From positions 1-64,000 of the forward strand of contig JAGZJZ010000035.1 in the NCBI GenBank assembly GCA_018365455.1: a stretch of DNA of 64,000 nt, read 5' to 3'. The translations under genes and the position numbers were made by a program. A model generated the notes under the pieces. That model was given only the letters and a program-made list of their open reading frames with translations, was not told where the DNA came from and made no database searches. Within the stretch, counting starts at the first letter, position 1. Every line of letters begins with the position of its first letter. Shown piece by piece: positions 5,076-14,471 of this stretch. Source of the DNA: Clostridiales bacterium (lineage in GTDB: Bacteria > Bacillota > Clostridia > Lachnospirales > Lachnospiraceae).

Positions 5076-7487
5076 TTATTTCTGCACAATATTAATAATT
5101 TTCTTTGGCACATAAATTTCTTTTACAATTGTACCTGTCAGCTTATCTGCAACTGCTTCTTTTCCTGCCGCAATCGCATCCTCTTTGGAAATCTCCGCCG
5201 GAACGCTGATAACCGCTTTTGTCTTGCCATTAATCTGAACCGGAACTTCAATTTCGTCATCTTTCATTGCATCTTCATCATGCTCCGGCCACTGGTTCTT
5301 GAATACGGAATCGCTGTTTCCTAACTGTTCCCACAGTTCTTCGCTTAAATGCGGTGCAAATGGGGAAAGTAAAATCACTGCAGTTTCTAACGTTTCCTGA
5401 TCGATACCGCCTTCTTTTTTCGCTAATTCGATCATTTTGTTGTTATATTCCATGAATCCGGAGATTACCGTATTTAAGTTAAAACTTTCCAGACGCTGGG
5501 TAATATCATGGACCATTCTGTGGCGGATCTTAATCATCTCTTTGGATGCAGCCACTTTTTTGTCTTTATTATCCATTACCAAATTCCAGAAACGGTTGAT
5601 AAACCGGTATACTCCATCAATCCCTCTGTCATCCCACTCGGCATCTAATTCCGGCGGTCCTACGAAAAGTTCGTACATTCTAAGAGAATCACATCCATAG
5701 TCACTTACTAAATCATCCGGAGATACCACATTTCCTTTTGATTTACTCATCTTAATACCATTTTTACCGGTAATCATTCCCTGATTAAACAGTTTTGTAA
5801 ATGGTTCATCAAAATCTACAACTCCGATATCGTTTAAGAACTTGGTATAGAATCTGGAATACAGTAAGTGAAGAACTGCATGCTCTACACCACCGATATA
5901 CATATCAACTGGTAAGAGTTTATCTGCTTTTTCTTTGGAAACCAGTTCTTCATTATTATGGCTGTCTACATAACGCAGGAAATACCAGGAAGAACCAGCC
6001 CATTGAGGCATTGTATTGGTTTCTCTTTTTGCCGGTGCTCCGCATACCGGACATGTGGTATTTACCCACTCGTCAATTGCTGCAAGGGGTGATTCTCCGG
6101 TACCCGTTGGCTGATAGCTTTCTACCTCAGGCAGAGTAAGCGGCAGCTGGTCTTCCGGAACCGGAACCGCACCACAATGGTCACAGTGAATGATTGGAAT
6201 CGGTTCTCCCCAATAACGCTGTCTTGAGAATACCCAGTCACGCAGTTTATAGTTTGTTGTCACCTTACCGATGCCTCTGGCTTCCAGACGTGAAGGAAGG
6301 TCGCGTTTCGCATCCAGGCTGCTCATTCCGTTAAATTCACCGGAATTAATCATGATTCCCGGTTCGGTATAAGCTTCTGTCATATTTTCAATTTCCTTAC
6401 CGTCTTTGGCAATGACCTGTACAATTGGAATTCCAAATTTAGTTGCAAATTCAAAATCACGATCATCATGTGCCGGTACACACATAATCGCTCCTGTACC
6501 ATAATCAGCAAGTACATAATCGGATAACCAGATTGGTACCTTTGCACCGTTGATTGGATTAATTGCATAACTTCCGGTAAATACACCTGTTTTTTCTTTA
6601 TCCTGAAGTCTGTCAACAGAGGATTTCATGGAAGCTTTGAAGATATAATCTTCTACTTCTGCTCTTGTTTCATCCACTGCCAGTTCTTTCGCCATAGCAT
6701 GTTCCGGAGCAAGCACCATAAATGTTGCCCCATAAAGGGTATCTGGTCTGGTAGTATAAACAGTGATCGCTTTGTCCGTTCCTTCAACCTTGAAGTCAAC
6801 CTCAGCACCATGGCTCTTACCGATCCAGTCAGACTGCATCTTTTTCACCTTTTCCGGCCAATCCAGTTTATCCAGATCTGACAACAGACGGTCTGCATAT
6901 GCAGTAATCTTCAGCATCCACTGTCTTAAATTCTTCTTGGTAACCGGTGTTCCGCAGCGCTCACATGCACCATTTACTACTTCTTCGTTGGCTAAACCGG
7001 TCTTACAGGAAGGGCACCAGTTGATTGGGAATTCTTTTTCATATGCCAAACCAGCCTTGAACATTTTTACAAATATCCATTGTGTCCATTTATAGAAATT
7101 AGGATCGGTTGTATTTACTTCCATATCCCAATCATAAATTGCTGCAATTTCATTAATCTGACGCTTGATGTTTGATACATTCTCCGCTGTAGATTTAGCA
7201 GGATGCACGCCCATCTTAATTGCATAGTTTTCAGCTGGAAGTCCAAAAGCATCCCAGCCCATGGGATGAATCAGGTAATATCCCTGAAGCATCTTATATC
7301 TGCTCCACACGTCAGAGATCACATATCCTCTCCAGTGTCCTACATGAAGTCCGTTTCCTGACGGATATGGGAACATATCCAGACAATAATACTTTGGTTT
7401 CTTACCATCGTTCACATTTACCGGGTCAGCTTCCCAGTTCTTACGCCATTTTTGTTCAACCGCCTTATGATTATAAGGTACTGCCAT
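5076..7487 (-). CDS. leuS: Leucyl-tRNA synthetase
   Basis: Class I aminoacyl-tRNA synthetase charging tRNA-Leu in the cytosol; 803 residues, normal for bacterial LeuRS. The HIGH-type motif HVGH is at residues 48-51 (PYPSGNGLHVGH). The zinc-binding cysteines follow (CPSCKTGL..CERCG), then the editing domain, and KMSKS near residue 579. The C-terminus ends in the usual anticodon-binding and LeuRS-specific region. The ATG at 7487 has AGGAGG 10 bases upstream. It stands alone behind a T-box leader and a strong promoter. The mobile element described at 1-5000 ends just past its 3' end, without visibly altering the coding sequence. Confidence 0.97.
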   Translation of the reverse strand: MAVPYNHKAVEQKWRKNWEADPVNVNDGKKPKYYCLDMFPYPSGNGLHVGHWRGYVISDVWSRYKMLQGYYLIHPMGWDAFGLPAENYAIKMGVHPAKSTAENVSNIKRQINEIAAIYDWDMEVNTTDPNFYKWTQWIFVKMFKAGLAYEKEFPINWCPSCKTGLANEEVVNGACERCGTPVTKKNLRQWMLKITAYADRLLSDLDKLDWPEKVKKMQSDWIGKSHGAEVDFKVEGTDKAITVYTTRPDTLYGATFMVLAPEHAMAKELAVDETRAEVEDYIFKASMKSSVDRLQDKEKTGVFTGSYAINPINGAKVPIWLSDYVLADYGTGAIMCVPAHDDRDFEFATKFGIPIVQVIAKDGKEIENMTEAYTEPGIMINSGEFNGMSSLDAKRDLPSRLEARGIGKVTTNYKLRDWVFSRQRYWGEPIPIIHCDHCGAVPVPEDQLPLTLPEVESYQPTGTGESPLAAIDEWVNTTCPVCGAPAKRETNTMPQWAGSSWYFLRYVDSHNNEELVSKEKADKLLPVDMYIGGVEHAVLHLLYSRFYTKFLNDIGVVDFDEPFTKLFNQGMITGKNGIKMSKSKGNVVSPDDLVSDYGCDSLRMYELFVGPPELDAEWDDRGIDGVYRFINRFWNLVMDNKDKKVAASKEMIKIRHRMVHDITQRLESFNLNTVISGFMEYNNKMIELAKKEGGIDQETLETAVILLSPFAPHLSEELWEQLGNSDSVFKNQWPEHDEDAMKDDEIEVPVQINGKTKAVISVPAEISKEDAIAAGKEAVADKLTGTIVKEIYVPKKIINIVQK

Positions 7488-7507
7488 TGTTCATTCCTCC
7501 TAAATAA

Positions 7508-7732
7508 AAATAGCCCTCTCGTCTTCATATAGAGACGAAAGGGCTTTACTTTCCGTGGTACCACTCTAATTCATCCTGATAGGATGCACTCATTTATTCT
7601 ATAACGGGAATTCCCGCCTTAATCTACTGATTTCAATTAAGGAACTCCGAGGCGAGTTGGGAGTTTTATCGTTACTGCCTCGCACCGTCCGGCAGCTCTC
7701 TGAAACGCAAGTACTCTTAATACTCCTCATCA
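7508..7732 (-). promoter_or_regulatory. T-box leader (leucine) of leuS
   Basis: On the minus strand the leader opens with GATGAGGAGTA (near 7730). It carries the stem I distal pattern CAGAGAGCTG, an inner helix closing GAGG with CCTC, and the antiterminator signature AGTGGTACCACGG (about 7555-7567). A terminator stem with T run follows (AAAGCCCTTTCGTCT and AGACGAGAGGGCT, 7508-7545). The presumed specifier codon is CUC, in the loop CAACUCG just before the closing CCTC of stem I, matching leucine. Uncharged tRNA-Leu would switch the structure to read-through into leuS. Confidence 0.93.
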
Positions 7733-7759
7733 CAGTTTTTGTCATATCGACTAACTGTT

Positions 7760-7788
7760 ATTCTAACCATTTATCCAGCATTTGTCAA
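7760..7788 (-). promoter_or_regulatory. Promoter of the T-box-leuS transcript
   Basis: -35 TTGACA (7783-7788) and -10 TAGAAT (7760-7765), exactly 17 bases apart, about 30 bases upstream of the start of the T-box. Confidence 0.85.
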
Positions 7789-7814
7789 GGTATAACACAA
7801 AACAATTATCAGCA

Positions 7815-8966
7815 TTATTTCCGTGCCACCATGATAACCACTTTAACAGAGTCGAATTCGGTATATCCAAGCTCCTGATTGTAAGAAAATTGTGTATCAA
7901 CCAAACTATATTCTCCACGTGAATACGGATCTATTATATGAAATACATTTTTATTTAAGCCTACGCATTTTCCATTTTTATAATAAAAAGTAAGGGTGTC
8001 AAACATTAATCTATGTTCCTTACTCTGATTTAATACTGTGATTTTTACCGGTCTAGCCCACATGTTCTGGATTATCTCTGTTTTTTCTATAACCAGTTCA
8101 GTTTTTCTGTCTTTATCTCCATATTCCGGTTTTTGTATAGTAAAATCGTATTTATCGTAAGTAGCCTCGGGTTTCTTAAAATAAAAATATGTATCTGTTC
8201 CAGCCTGTACTCCATTTACCAAACCCAATACCGATTTTACTTTTACTCCCTGGGCATCGTAAAAATTCATATATAAAATCACATTGCCCAGATTTCTTCC
8301 GCTTATATTTTTCATCTTTAATGCAAAAGAATCCGGTACTTCAATAACCTCTTCTTTTCGTAAAAAAGATTCCCATTCTTCTTTTTTGCCAGTATTGTTC
8401 CCTGTATTACTGCCCCCATTATCCGGCTTGGAATTAGACGCTTGAACCGTTACCCTGCATTTTTTCGTAATGCCATTCTGCTTTGCGCTAATCGTTACGG
8501 TTCCGCTTTTTTTCGCGCTGATTTTTCCTTTGCTCACTCCGGCAATTGCACTATTCCCGGACGACCAGACAATCTTACCTGTACCACCAGACATTTTTAG
8601 CGTATATGTCTGTCCTGTTTTTAATGTAACAGATGATGTGTTCAGCTTCGGATTCACCACGTTAACTTTACATCGATATCTCTTATTACCAATTTTTGCT
8701 GTAACAACTGCTTTCCCTGCTTTAACCGCTTTTACTCTGGCTTTCGTTCCGGTTTTCGTAAGCTTTTTTACAGTAACTGCCTTCTTTGAAGCAGACCAGC
8801 TTACTTTTTTCTTCGTATCCGTAATTCTTAAATCATATGTCTTGCCAATTCCTAAAGTTACCGATGATTTGCTTATTTTTGTTTTTGCTTCAGCTGAAAC
8901 AGATGGTTGTAAAACAACGATCAACACAATAAATAAAATAATTCTAAAAATGCTTTTCTTTTTCAT
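7815..8966 (-). CDS. Secreted protein with two bacterial Ig-like (Big_2) domains
   Basis: About 383 residues. The start at 8966 gives a signal peptide, MKKKSIFRIILFIVLIVVLQ followed by PSVSAEAK; an upstream ATG at 8996 would add ten charged residues and is less likely. Residues ~30-105 and ~108-175 are Big_2-type folds (SSVTLGIGKTYDLRI; SSVTLKTGQTYTLKM, each ending in a basic VTV strand). A Gly/Asn linker and an unrecognised beta-rich domain of about 180 residues follow. Big_2 proteins are cell-surface adhesins or wall-associated structural proteins. There is no LPXTG anchor, choline repeat or transmembrane tail, so it is probably secreted or bound by the C-terminal domain. It stands alone. 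Confidence 0.75.
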   Translation of the reverse strand: MKKKSIFRIILFIVLIVVLQPSVSAEAKTKISKSSVTLGIGKTYDLRITDTKKKVSWSASKKAVTVKKLTKTGTKARVKAVKAGKAVVTAKIGNKRYRCKVNVVNPKLNTSSVTLKTGQTYTLKMSGGTGKIVWSSGNSAIAGVSKGKISAKKSGTVTISAKQNGITKKCRVTVQASNSKPDNGGSNTGNNTGKKEEWESFLRKEEVIEVPDSFALKMKNISGRNLGNVILYMNFYDAQGVKVKSVLGLVNGVQAGTDTYFYFKKPEATYDKYDFTIQKPEYGDKDRKTELVIEKTEIIQNMWARPVKITVLNQSKEHRLMFDTLTFYYKNGKCVGLNKNVFHIIDPYSRGEYSLVDTQFSYNQELGYTEFDSVKVVIMVARK

Positions 8967-8996
8967 AGTTACTCTTTCTCCTTCACGGCGATTCAT

Positions 8997-9655
8997 GTAA
9001 TGATAACCGCTTCTCTACCTTAATTATTCTATTCATTCACAGTTTAATACTCTAATCAAACAGTAATAAATGCGATAGTATATTGTAATAGCCTACAACG
9101 TTGTCACAATTGTTACAGTTCGAATGGAATACTAGGTTGCTCTTTCATATTGTTTTTCCAAAGAAATGTCGATAGAGTAATTCTGATTTGTGGCGGTCAC
9201 AAAACATTACATCCGATTTTTTCTTAATTATAATCTAAATAAAGATATATATTTAAAAAATGTATTAAAATGCAGTTTTTCCTGCACCAGTTTGTATTTG
9301 TGGAAAATCGGCTGAAGTTACAATTGAAAAAAAGTATACATTCTGTATTATTTCTGCATGCCAATACCTGTATCAATCTTAAAATTATATGCAAAATAAA
9401 CCAGAATCAATAATTTATATCACTTGATCCCAGCTCAAATTATTTTATGTTAAACTTTTTTTACAAATATTACTTTATACTAATATGTATTACACTGAAA
9501 CCGTATTTACTGATCTTACAGCTGTTATTCGGCTTAAAGGATAGAATATTATTATCAGATGGGTTATTTTAGGTGCCTAAAACCATCGGTGTTTCAGTAC
9601 AGGTTATAGTGCTTTTAATAGAACTTAAAAAAGCATTGTAGGATATATCACGCGA
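8997..9655. other. Long intergenic region beyond the trailer end of the CRISPR array
   Basis: AT-rich and without a supported gene on either strand. A weak hairpin (TGCTTTT and AAAAAGCA, about 9610-9637) near the distal end of the array could end the CRISPR transcript. Otherwise I see nothing. Confidence 0.5.
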
Positions 9656-11986
9656 GTTTCAATACATCCCTTATGAGTTTCAATACATCCCATATTACTA
9701 TTAATCCGAGCATATATTTCATACTCTCTTGTGGTACAGAGTTTCAATACATCCCATATTACTATTAATCGTCCACACTTCTTTTTATTTCTGCCGGAAG
9801 CGTTGGTTTCAATACATCCCATATTACTATTAATCCTCCCTTTTTAACTTGGACTCGGCCTATTGTTATTTCGTTTCAATACATCCCATATTACTATTAA
9901 TCCATAATCTTCATCCGAGAATAAATCCTCAGTTTTAGTTTCAATACATCCCATATTACTATTAATCTATATAAGATCAACACCAGCAAGAGCGCGGTGC
10001 TTAGTTTCAATACATCCCATATTACTATTAATCGTGGAATCATCCACATACGTGATAAAAAAAGGACAGTTTCAATACATCCCATATTACTATTAATCTA
10101 ATATTGTCGAATCAGTTTTGGAAGAATTATACCCGTTTCAATACATCCCATATTACTATTAATCTGTGTTGCATTTCGTGTTGCATAAATTAATAAAAGT
10201 TTCAATACATCCCATATTACTATTAATCTCGTTTGTAATAATCTTAGATGTAGCCTTAAAAGCGTTTCAATACATCCCATATTACTATTAATCAATTTTT
10301 CGATGGCGTCCGGATCTGCAGAAAAAAGTTTCAATACATCCCATATTACTATTAATCAAAGTTACAGAAAATGTTACGGACTCCTATCCCTCGTTTCAAT
10401 ACATCCCATATTACTATTAATCGGCTGCAGAAAGAAGGGGCGGAAGCGGAAGAATAGTTTCAATACATCCCATATTACTATTAATCGTTGTCTTTACGTG
10501 CAACTCAAAATCTTTTCCTTGTTTCAATACATCCCATATTACTATTAATCAATCCTTATAAGCAAAGTATAAACCTTTATTAAAGGTTTCAATACATCCC
10601 ATATTACTATTAATCTCGTGTCTATAAAAAAACAGACTTCCTCTAAATGCGTTTCAATACATCCCATATTACTATTAATCAGATCCGTCTAAAATACAGT
10701 ACTGTCAGTATGCAGGGTTTCAATACATCCCATATTACTATTAATCCGAGAACGTTTTCCTAACTCTTTTTCTGCATTTTTTAGTTTCAATACATCCCAT
10801 ATTACTATTAATCGACTTTTCTTTTTTATCTTTTTTGTTATATTTCTCTGTTTCAATACATCCCATATTACTATTAATCGATGAAAACCGGGATAAACGT
10901 CAACTCGAATCCCAGTTTCAATACATCCCATATTACTATTAATCATAAATCTATACGATCATCAGCGGCAGGCATTGAGGTTTCAATACATCCCATATTA
11001 CTATTAATCGTAATGTTTCCGGCCAGTAATTCTTTTACCCTTTGGTTTCAATACATCCCATATTACTATTAATCTTTTGGGGTGCGGAAACACTGCGTGG
11101 GACCTTAACGTTTCAATACATCCCATATTACTATTAATCATCCAGAGTCGTTTAAATAAGAGCCGTCCGACCATGTTTCAATACATCCCATATTACTATT
11201 AATCGCACTGCCACTTTCGTACTTTGTCCAGCCCATCCAAAGTTTCAATACATCCCATATTACTATTAATCGAAGATCGGAAAGAAAAAGCCAAACGAGA
11301 AGCACGTTTCAATACATCCCATATTACTATTAATCTTAATTGCCAACCAGTAATAACAAGCGCTAAAAGGTTTCAATACATCCCATATTACTATTAATCG
11401 GTAGCATTTACAGTACGGCTATAAATGCCAAATACGTTTCAATACATCCCATATTACTATTAATCCAAATGTTCATAGTAGTAAATGCTACGCGGCTCCG
11501 TTTCAATACATCCCATATTACTATTAATCTGGGAGGGAATTAAGTACTTTTTTGCAAGTACTCGAGTTTCAATACATCCCATATTACTATTAATCGAATA
11601 ATCTCTTATCGAGATACAGAAAAATCCAAGTTTCAATACATCCCATATTACTATTAATCTTATGTGTAGTCGAAACAACGGACACGACATCGGAGTTTCA
11701 ATACATCCCATATTACTATTAATCTTAAAGATAGATGGCAAAACATATGTTAAATTATCGTTTCAATACATCCCATATTACTATTAATCTAATGGTGCTG
11801 CCAGCGGTAGGGTACACAGGAACATGTTTCAATACATCCCATATTACTATTAATCTTTCCTTTGTTGTAAAATCCTGTTCAAACTGTTTGTGTTTCAATA
11901 CATCCCATATTACTATTAATCCTTTGCGCACCCTGGCAAGGGAAAATATTGATTGAGTTTCAATACATCCCATATTACTATTAATC
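9656..11986 (-). CRISPR. CRISPR array, 36 full repeats plus one truncated, 35 spacers
   Basis: A 30-base repeat, on the + strand starting GTTTCAATACATCCC and ending ATTACTATTAATC, occurs 36 times from 9677 to 11986, identical wherever I checked. The 35 spacers are 34-37 bases. A 15-base half repeat lies at 9656-9670. Read on the minus strand the repeat ends ATTGAAAC, the 3' handle typical of type I-B and III arrays. This orientation agrees with a promoter in the region beyond 11987 and with decay at the 9656 end, so the leader is at the high-coordinate side. No cas gene is present anywhere in the window; effector genes must be elsewhere in the genome or absent. Repeats this uniform over 36 units suggest the array is, or was recently, maintained by active adaptation. 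Type I-B is inferred from repeat and spacer length only. Confidence 0.97.
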
Positions 11987-12229
11987 CAACGTATTTCCAA
12001 CCTTCTTCCTTCACACTATACCCCAAAACCCCCACAAAATCAAGCTTTTTCACATAATTTACCAGCCATATCACACATTTTCATATATAACCCCATAATC
12101 CCCACTATCCCGCAAATATTCAAGCATTCCCACTCTTCTTCCTATTTTGCGCCTGGTAAATTTATAAATAATATTTTCCGATTACTTATTTAATTAAAGT
12201 TTTTCCACACTACAGAATATTAAAAAAAA
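11987..12229 (-). promoter_or_regulatory. CRISPR leader with internal promoter
   Basis: The region next to the first repeat is AT-rich with G/T runs on the minus strand. It contains -35 TTGATT (12038-12043) and -10 TATAGT (12015-12020), 17 bases apart, so transcription would start about 20 bases before the first repeat. Inverted copies CTGGTAAAT (12153-12161) and ATTTACCAG (12057-12065) lie 87 bases apart and may be sites for integration factors. The function of the inverted pair is inferred. Confidence 0.7.
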
Positions 12230-12466
12230 TTATCTATTAATATTACTCTTCGAATTATTCCTTCCACAAAAAAATATCTTTATCATCCCTATTGCCCGGA
12301 AGCCTTTCACAGTATGTTTTAGTTCGTTACATTCACAACATTTGGAATCATAATAGCTATATAGAAAGTGTTCTTTTTGTAATTGAAGTCTATATTTTTT
12401 GTTGAAACAATTTCTGCATATTTCGGTGTTAATTAATTTGTTTTTTAATTTCCATGGATTGATCAT
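12230..12466 (-). CDS. Small double-CxxC (zinc-ribbon-like) protein beside the CRISPR leader
   Basis: 78 residues, start MINPWKLKNKLINTEICRNC. Two cysteine pairs, C17-x2-C20 and C43-x2-C46 (KCCECNELKH), are spaced as in a zinc ribbon, and the C-terminus is basic. GAGG lies a few bases before the ATG. It is transcribed toward the leader and array, ending 243 bases before the first repeat. I do not recognise a family. It could be a DNA-binding protein acting on the leader, an unrelated small regulator, or a chance ORF; the paired cysteines argue against chance. Confidence 0.5.
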   Translation of the reverse strand: MINPWKLKNKLINTEICRNCFNKKYRLQLQKEHFLYSYYDSKCCECNELKHTVKGFRAIGMIKIFFCGRNNSKSNINR

Positions 12467-12750
12467 CTTTCCTCTTCCCCTCTACATATATTTTAATATT
12501 GATTGCCAACACTAATGAGCAACAATATAGTATCTTCTCTACATTCCATCCTCAGAGAAATAGAAATATTCCAAAAAATTAATATCATTGACCCATTAAC
12601 TAATTTTTAATTGTAACATTAAAATATAAATTAAGGTGTCAGATGTAACGAAATGCAGTTTTTATGTTATGAATAGCATTACGATTATAAATTTTCATAC
12701 ATTTTGATTCATTTCCATGCCATCTCTACAAATATAGAATTTTAAACAAA
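12467..12750. other. AT-rich intergenic region
   Basis: No supported gene. It must hold the promoter of the 78-residue ORF, but I could not pick a convincing -35/-10 pair. Confidence 0.4.
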
Positions 12751-12798
12751 TAAAAATCGGTACTAGATTTATAGAAAATCTAATACCGATAATTTTTA
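12751..12798 (-). terminator. Terminator of the 530-residue membrane protein gene
   Basis: On the minus strand ATCGGTA-TTAGATTT pairs with AAATCTA-G-TACCGAT, followed by TTTTTAT. It starts a few bases after the stop codon at 12801. Confidence 0.8.
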
Positions 12799-12800
12799 TC

Positions 12801-14393
12801 TTATTTTATACTCAAAACTGTATTGGCCTGATCTCCCGGCGTATACTCGATTGTGATCTGATCCCCTTCATTATATTTAATAATGTCCAGATAATCCACA
12901 ACCGAAACGTCAAAGATCTCATTATTGCCCTCTAACATAATATAGTAATGGGAATTGCCTTCTACTACACCCTGAGCTATTTTCTTTATCTTACCCTTGG
13001 CTTCATTAACGGATCTTGTTTCTTCCGTAGCTATTCCATTTTGTTTCAAGAGACTGCGGTATGCTTTTTCGCACTCAGCCGCTGTATCTCCTATCGCTAC
13101 ATTCTGGTATTTCTGAATATTAACCATGGCATACATTTTTACAAGACCTGCACCGTCCTTTAATGCCATAAAATAGGTCGGTTCTCCTGCAATGTTCAAG
13201 AGTAACGGGAAAGTAGATTTATACCCCAGATGCTGCACCTGGCCTTCCGCAGATCCCATAGCGGAGTATTCTTCGGCTCCGTTGATCTCATAGAACCTGG
13301 TTTCCATCGTCCTCTGGTTCATCAATACGAATCCTACATTGGACTGATCGCCGCTGACAGAAGTGATACCGGTGTAAACCCAGACATCATCTTCCAGTGC
13401 CAGATAATTGTAACCGCTTGTGGTGCGCAGGCACCCTTTCTGTCCCAGGACGCTGTTAAAATATCCGTTCTTTAAGGTTCCATAATAATCATAGAGCTGA
13501 ACCAAAAGGTCGGCTGAATACACATGGTCAACCCACTGAGGACAATCTTCAACTGCAAAATCCTGTGTTTCTCCTGTAATGGCATTACAGAGTACCACAC
13601 GTCCGATGGTAACGCCGCCAAATAATCCGATATTGTATTTCTTAACCGGGCATACCCAATATGGCGTACCATTGTCATCGATTTCAAAACTAAGTGTATC
13701 AAAAATATAAGTCGGATAACGGAACCTTAAATGTCTGTCTATATTCCGGTTCAAATGCTCTGACTGAGAGTATTTAATCGGTTTATCCAGTTTCACAAGC
13801 TCTGTATCCTGGGTTGCCATATCAATTTTAATATATGCCGGGATACCCTCTGACTGGTTGGTAAACCATTTGATCAGGTTAGCATATACCAGGGGAGTTA
13901 CCCTTACTGGCGTATCCTTATAATTAATCTGGGTGTAGAGATCACTGACCTCAAACTGAGATACCATGTCAACCATGCTTCCCATTTTTCGATTTCCTAA
14001 AAGAGTAGCAGAATCTCTGTCTAAAAGAGGTATTTTGGAATAATCCGCCTCTTTGATATCCTCATTAAAATCCCTTGTCTCAACACTGATCAGCTTCTGG
14101 TATTTATTTGCATTGATAATCGGGGAAGAAAGAATGCTTCCTCCAATATATACAATCACTACCAACCCCAGGATTCCAATGCCGAATTTCAGGCCTTTGC
14201 TTTCTTTTGCATCTTCTACTGTCCGAATTCTGGGCAATCCGTAAATAATAACAACAATGACCACTGCCGCCATCAGGAATGTCCAGAAACCGGACGCATG
14301 AATATTAATAGCAGGCAAAGTTACGTAGTAATAGACTCCCGCAATCAAAAGGGCTGCAATGACCGCCAGAACTTTCCAACCAAACTTTTTCAT
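12801..14393 (-). CDS. Membrane protein with large extracellular domain, unknown function
   Basis: 530 residues. Three hydrophobic helices at about 5-27, 36-53 and 70-90 are followed by a long soluble part of about 430 residues that should face outward. The soluble part is beta-rich, with repeated PepSY-like or beta-propeller-like strands (YWVCPVKKYNIGLFGGVTIG, TGETQDFAVEDCPQW), and ends in an OB-like segment (GKIKKIAQGVVEGNSHYYIM). Two cysteines could form a disulphide. Proteins of this plan are widespread in Clostridia, often next to DNA-repair or rod-shape genes, with no assigned function that I know. It is the last gene of the run from the SCIFF locus and has its own terminator. I assign no function. 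Confidence 0.7.
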   Translation of the reverse strand: MKKFGWKVLAVIAALLIAGVYYYVTLPAINIHASGFWTFLMAAVVIVVIIYGLPRIRTVEDAKESKGLKFGIGILGLVVIVYIGGSILSSPIINANKYQKLISVETRDFNEDIKEADYSKIPLLDRDSATLLGNRKMGSMVDMVSQFEVSDLYTQINYKDTPVRVTPLVYANLIKWFTNQSEGIPAYIKIDMATQDTELVKLDKPIKYSQSEHLNRNIDRHLRFRYPTYIFDTLSFEIDDNGTPYWVCPVKKYNIGLFGGVTIGRVVLCNAITGETQDFAVEDCPQWVDHVYSADLLVQLYDYYGTLKNGYFNSVLGQKGCLRTTSGYNYLALEDDVWVYTGITSVSGDQSNVGFVLMNQRTMETRFYEINGAEEYSAMGSAEGQVQHLGYKSTFPLLLNIAGEPTYFMALKDGAGLVKMYAMVNIQKYQNVAIGDTAAECEKAYRSLLKQNGIATEETRSVNEAKGKIKKIAQGVVEGNSHYYIMLEGNNEIFDVSVVDYLDIIKYNEGDQITIEYTPGDQANTVLSIK

Positions 14394-14471
14394 AAAAATC
14401 TCCTCTCCAACTCTGTGATAAAACTTTTCGTATAATCAACAATTATACGTTATACTGATTTGAAATACAAA

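Noticed and set aside
8470..9000. A 176-residue plus-strand open frame
   Set aside because: It is the complement of the Ig-like gene on the minus strand; no ribosome site and biased hydrophobic composition.
9625..12000. Many overlapping open frames reading NSNMGCIET or FNTSHITIN across 9625-12000 on both strands
   Set aside because: They are translations of the CRISPR repeat, whose 30-base unit plus spacers leave frames open; not genes.
12801..14393. Reading the 530-residue membrane protein as a cas-linked gene because it lies on the leader side of the array
   Set aside because: It has no nuclease or Cas motif, its own terminator, and belongs with the nfo-recJ run.
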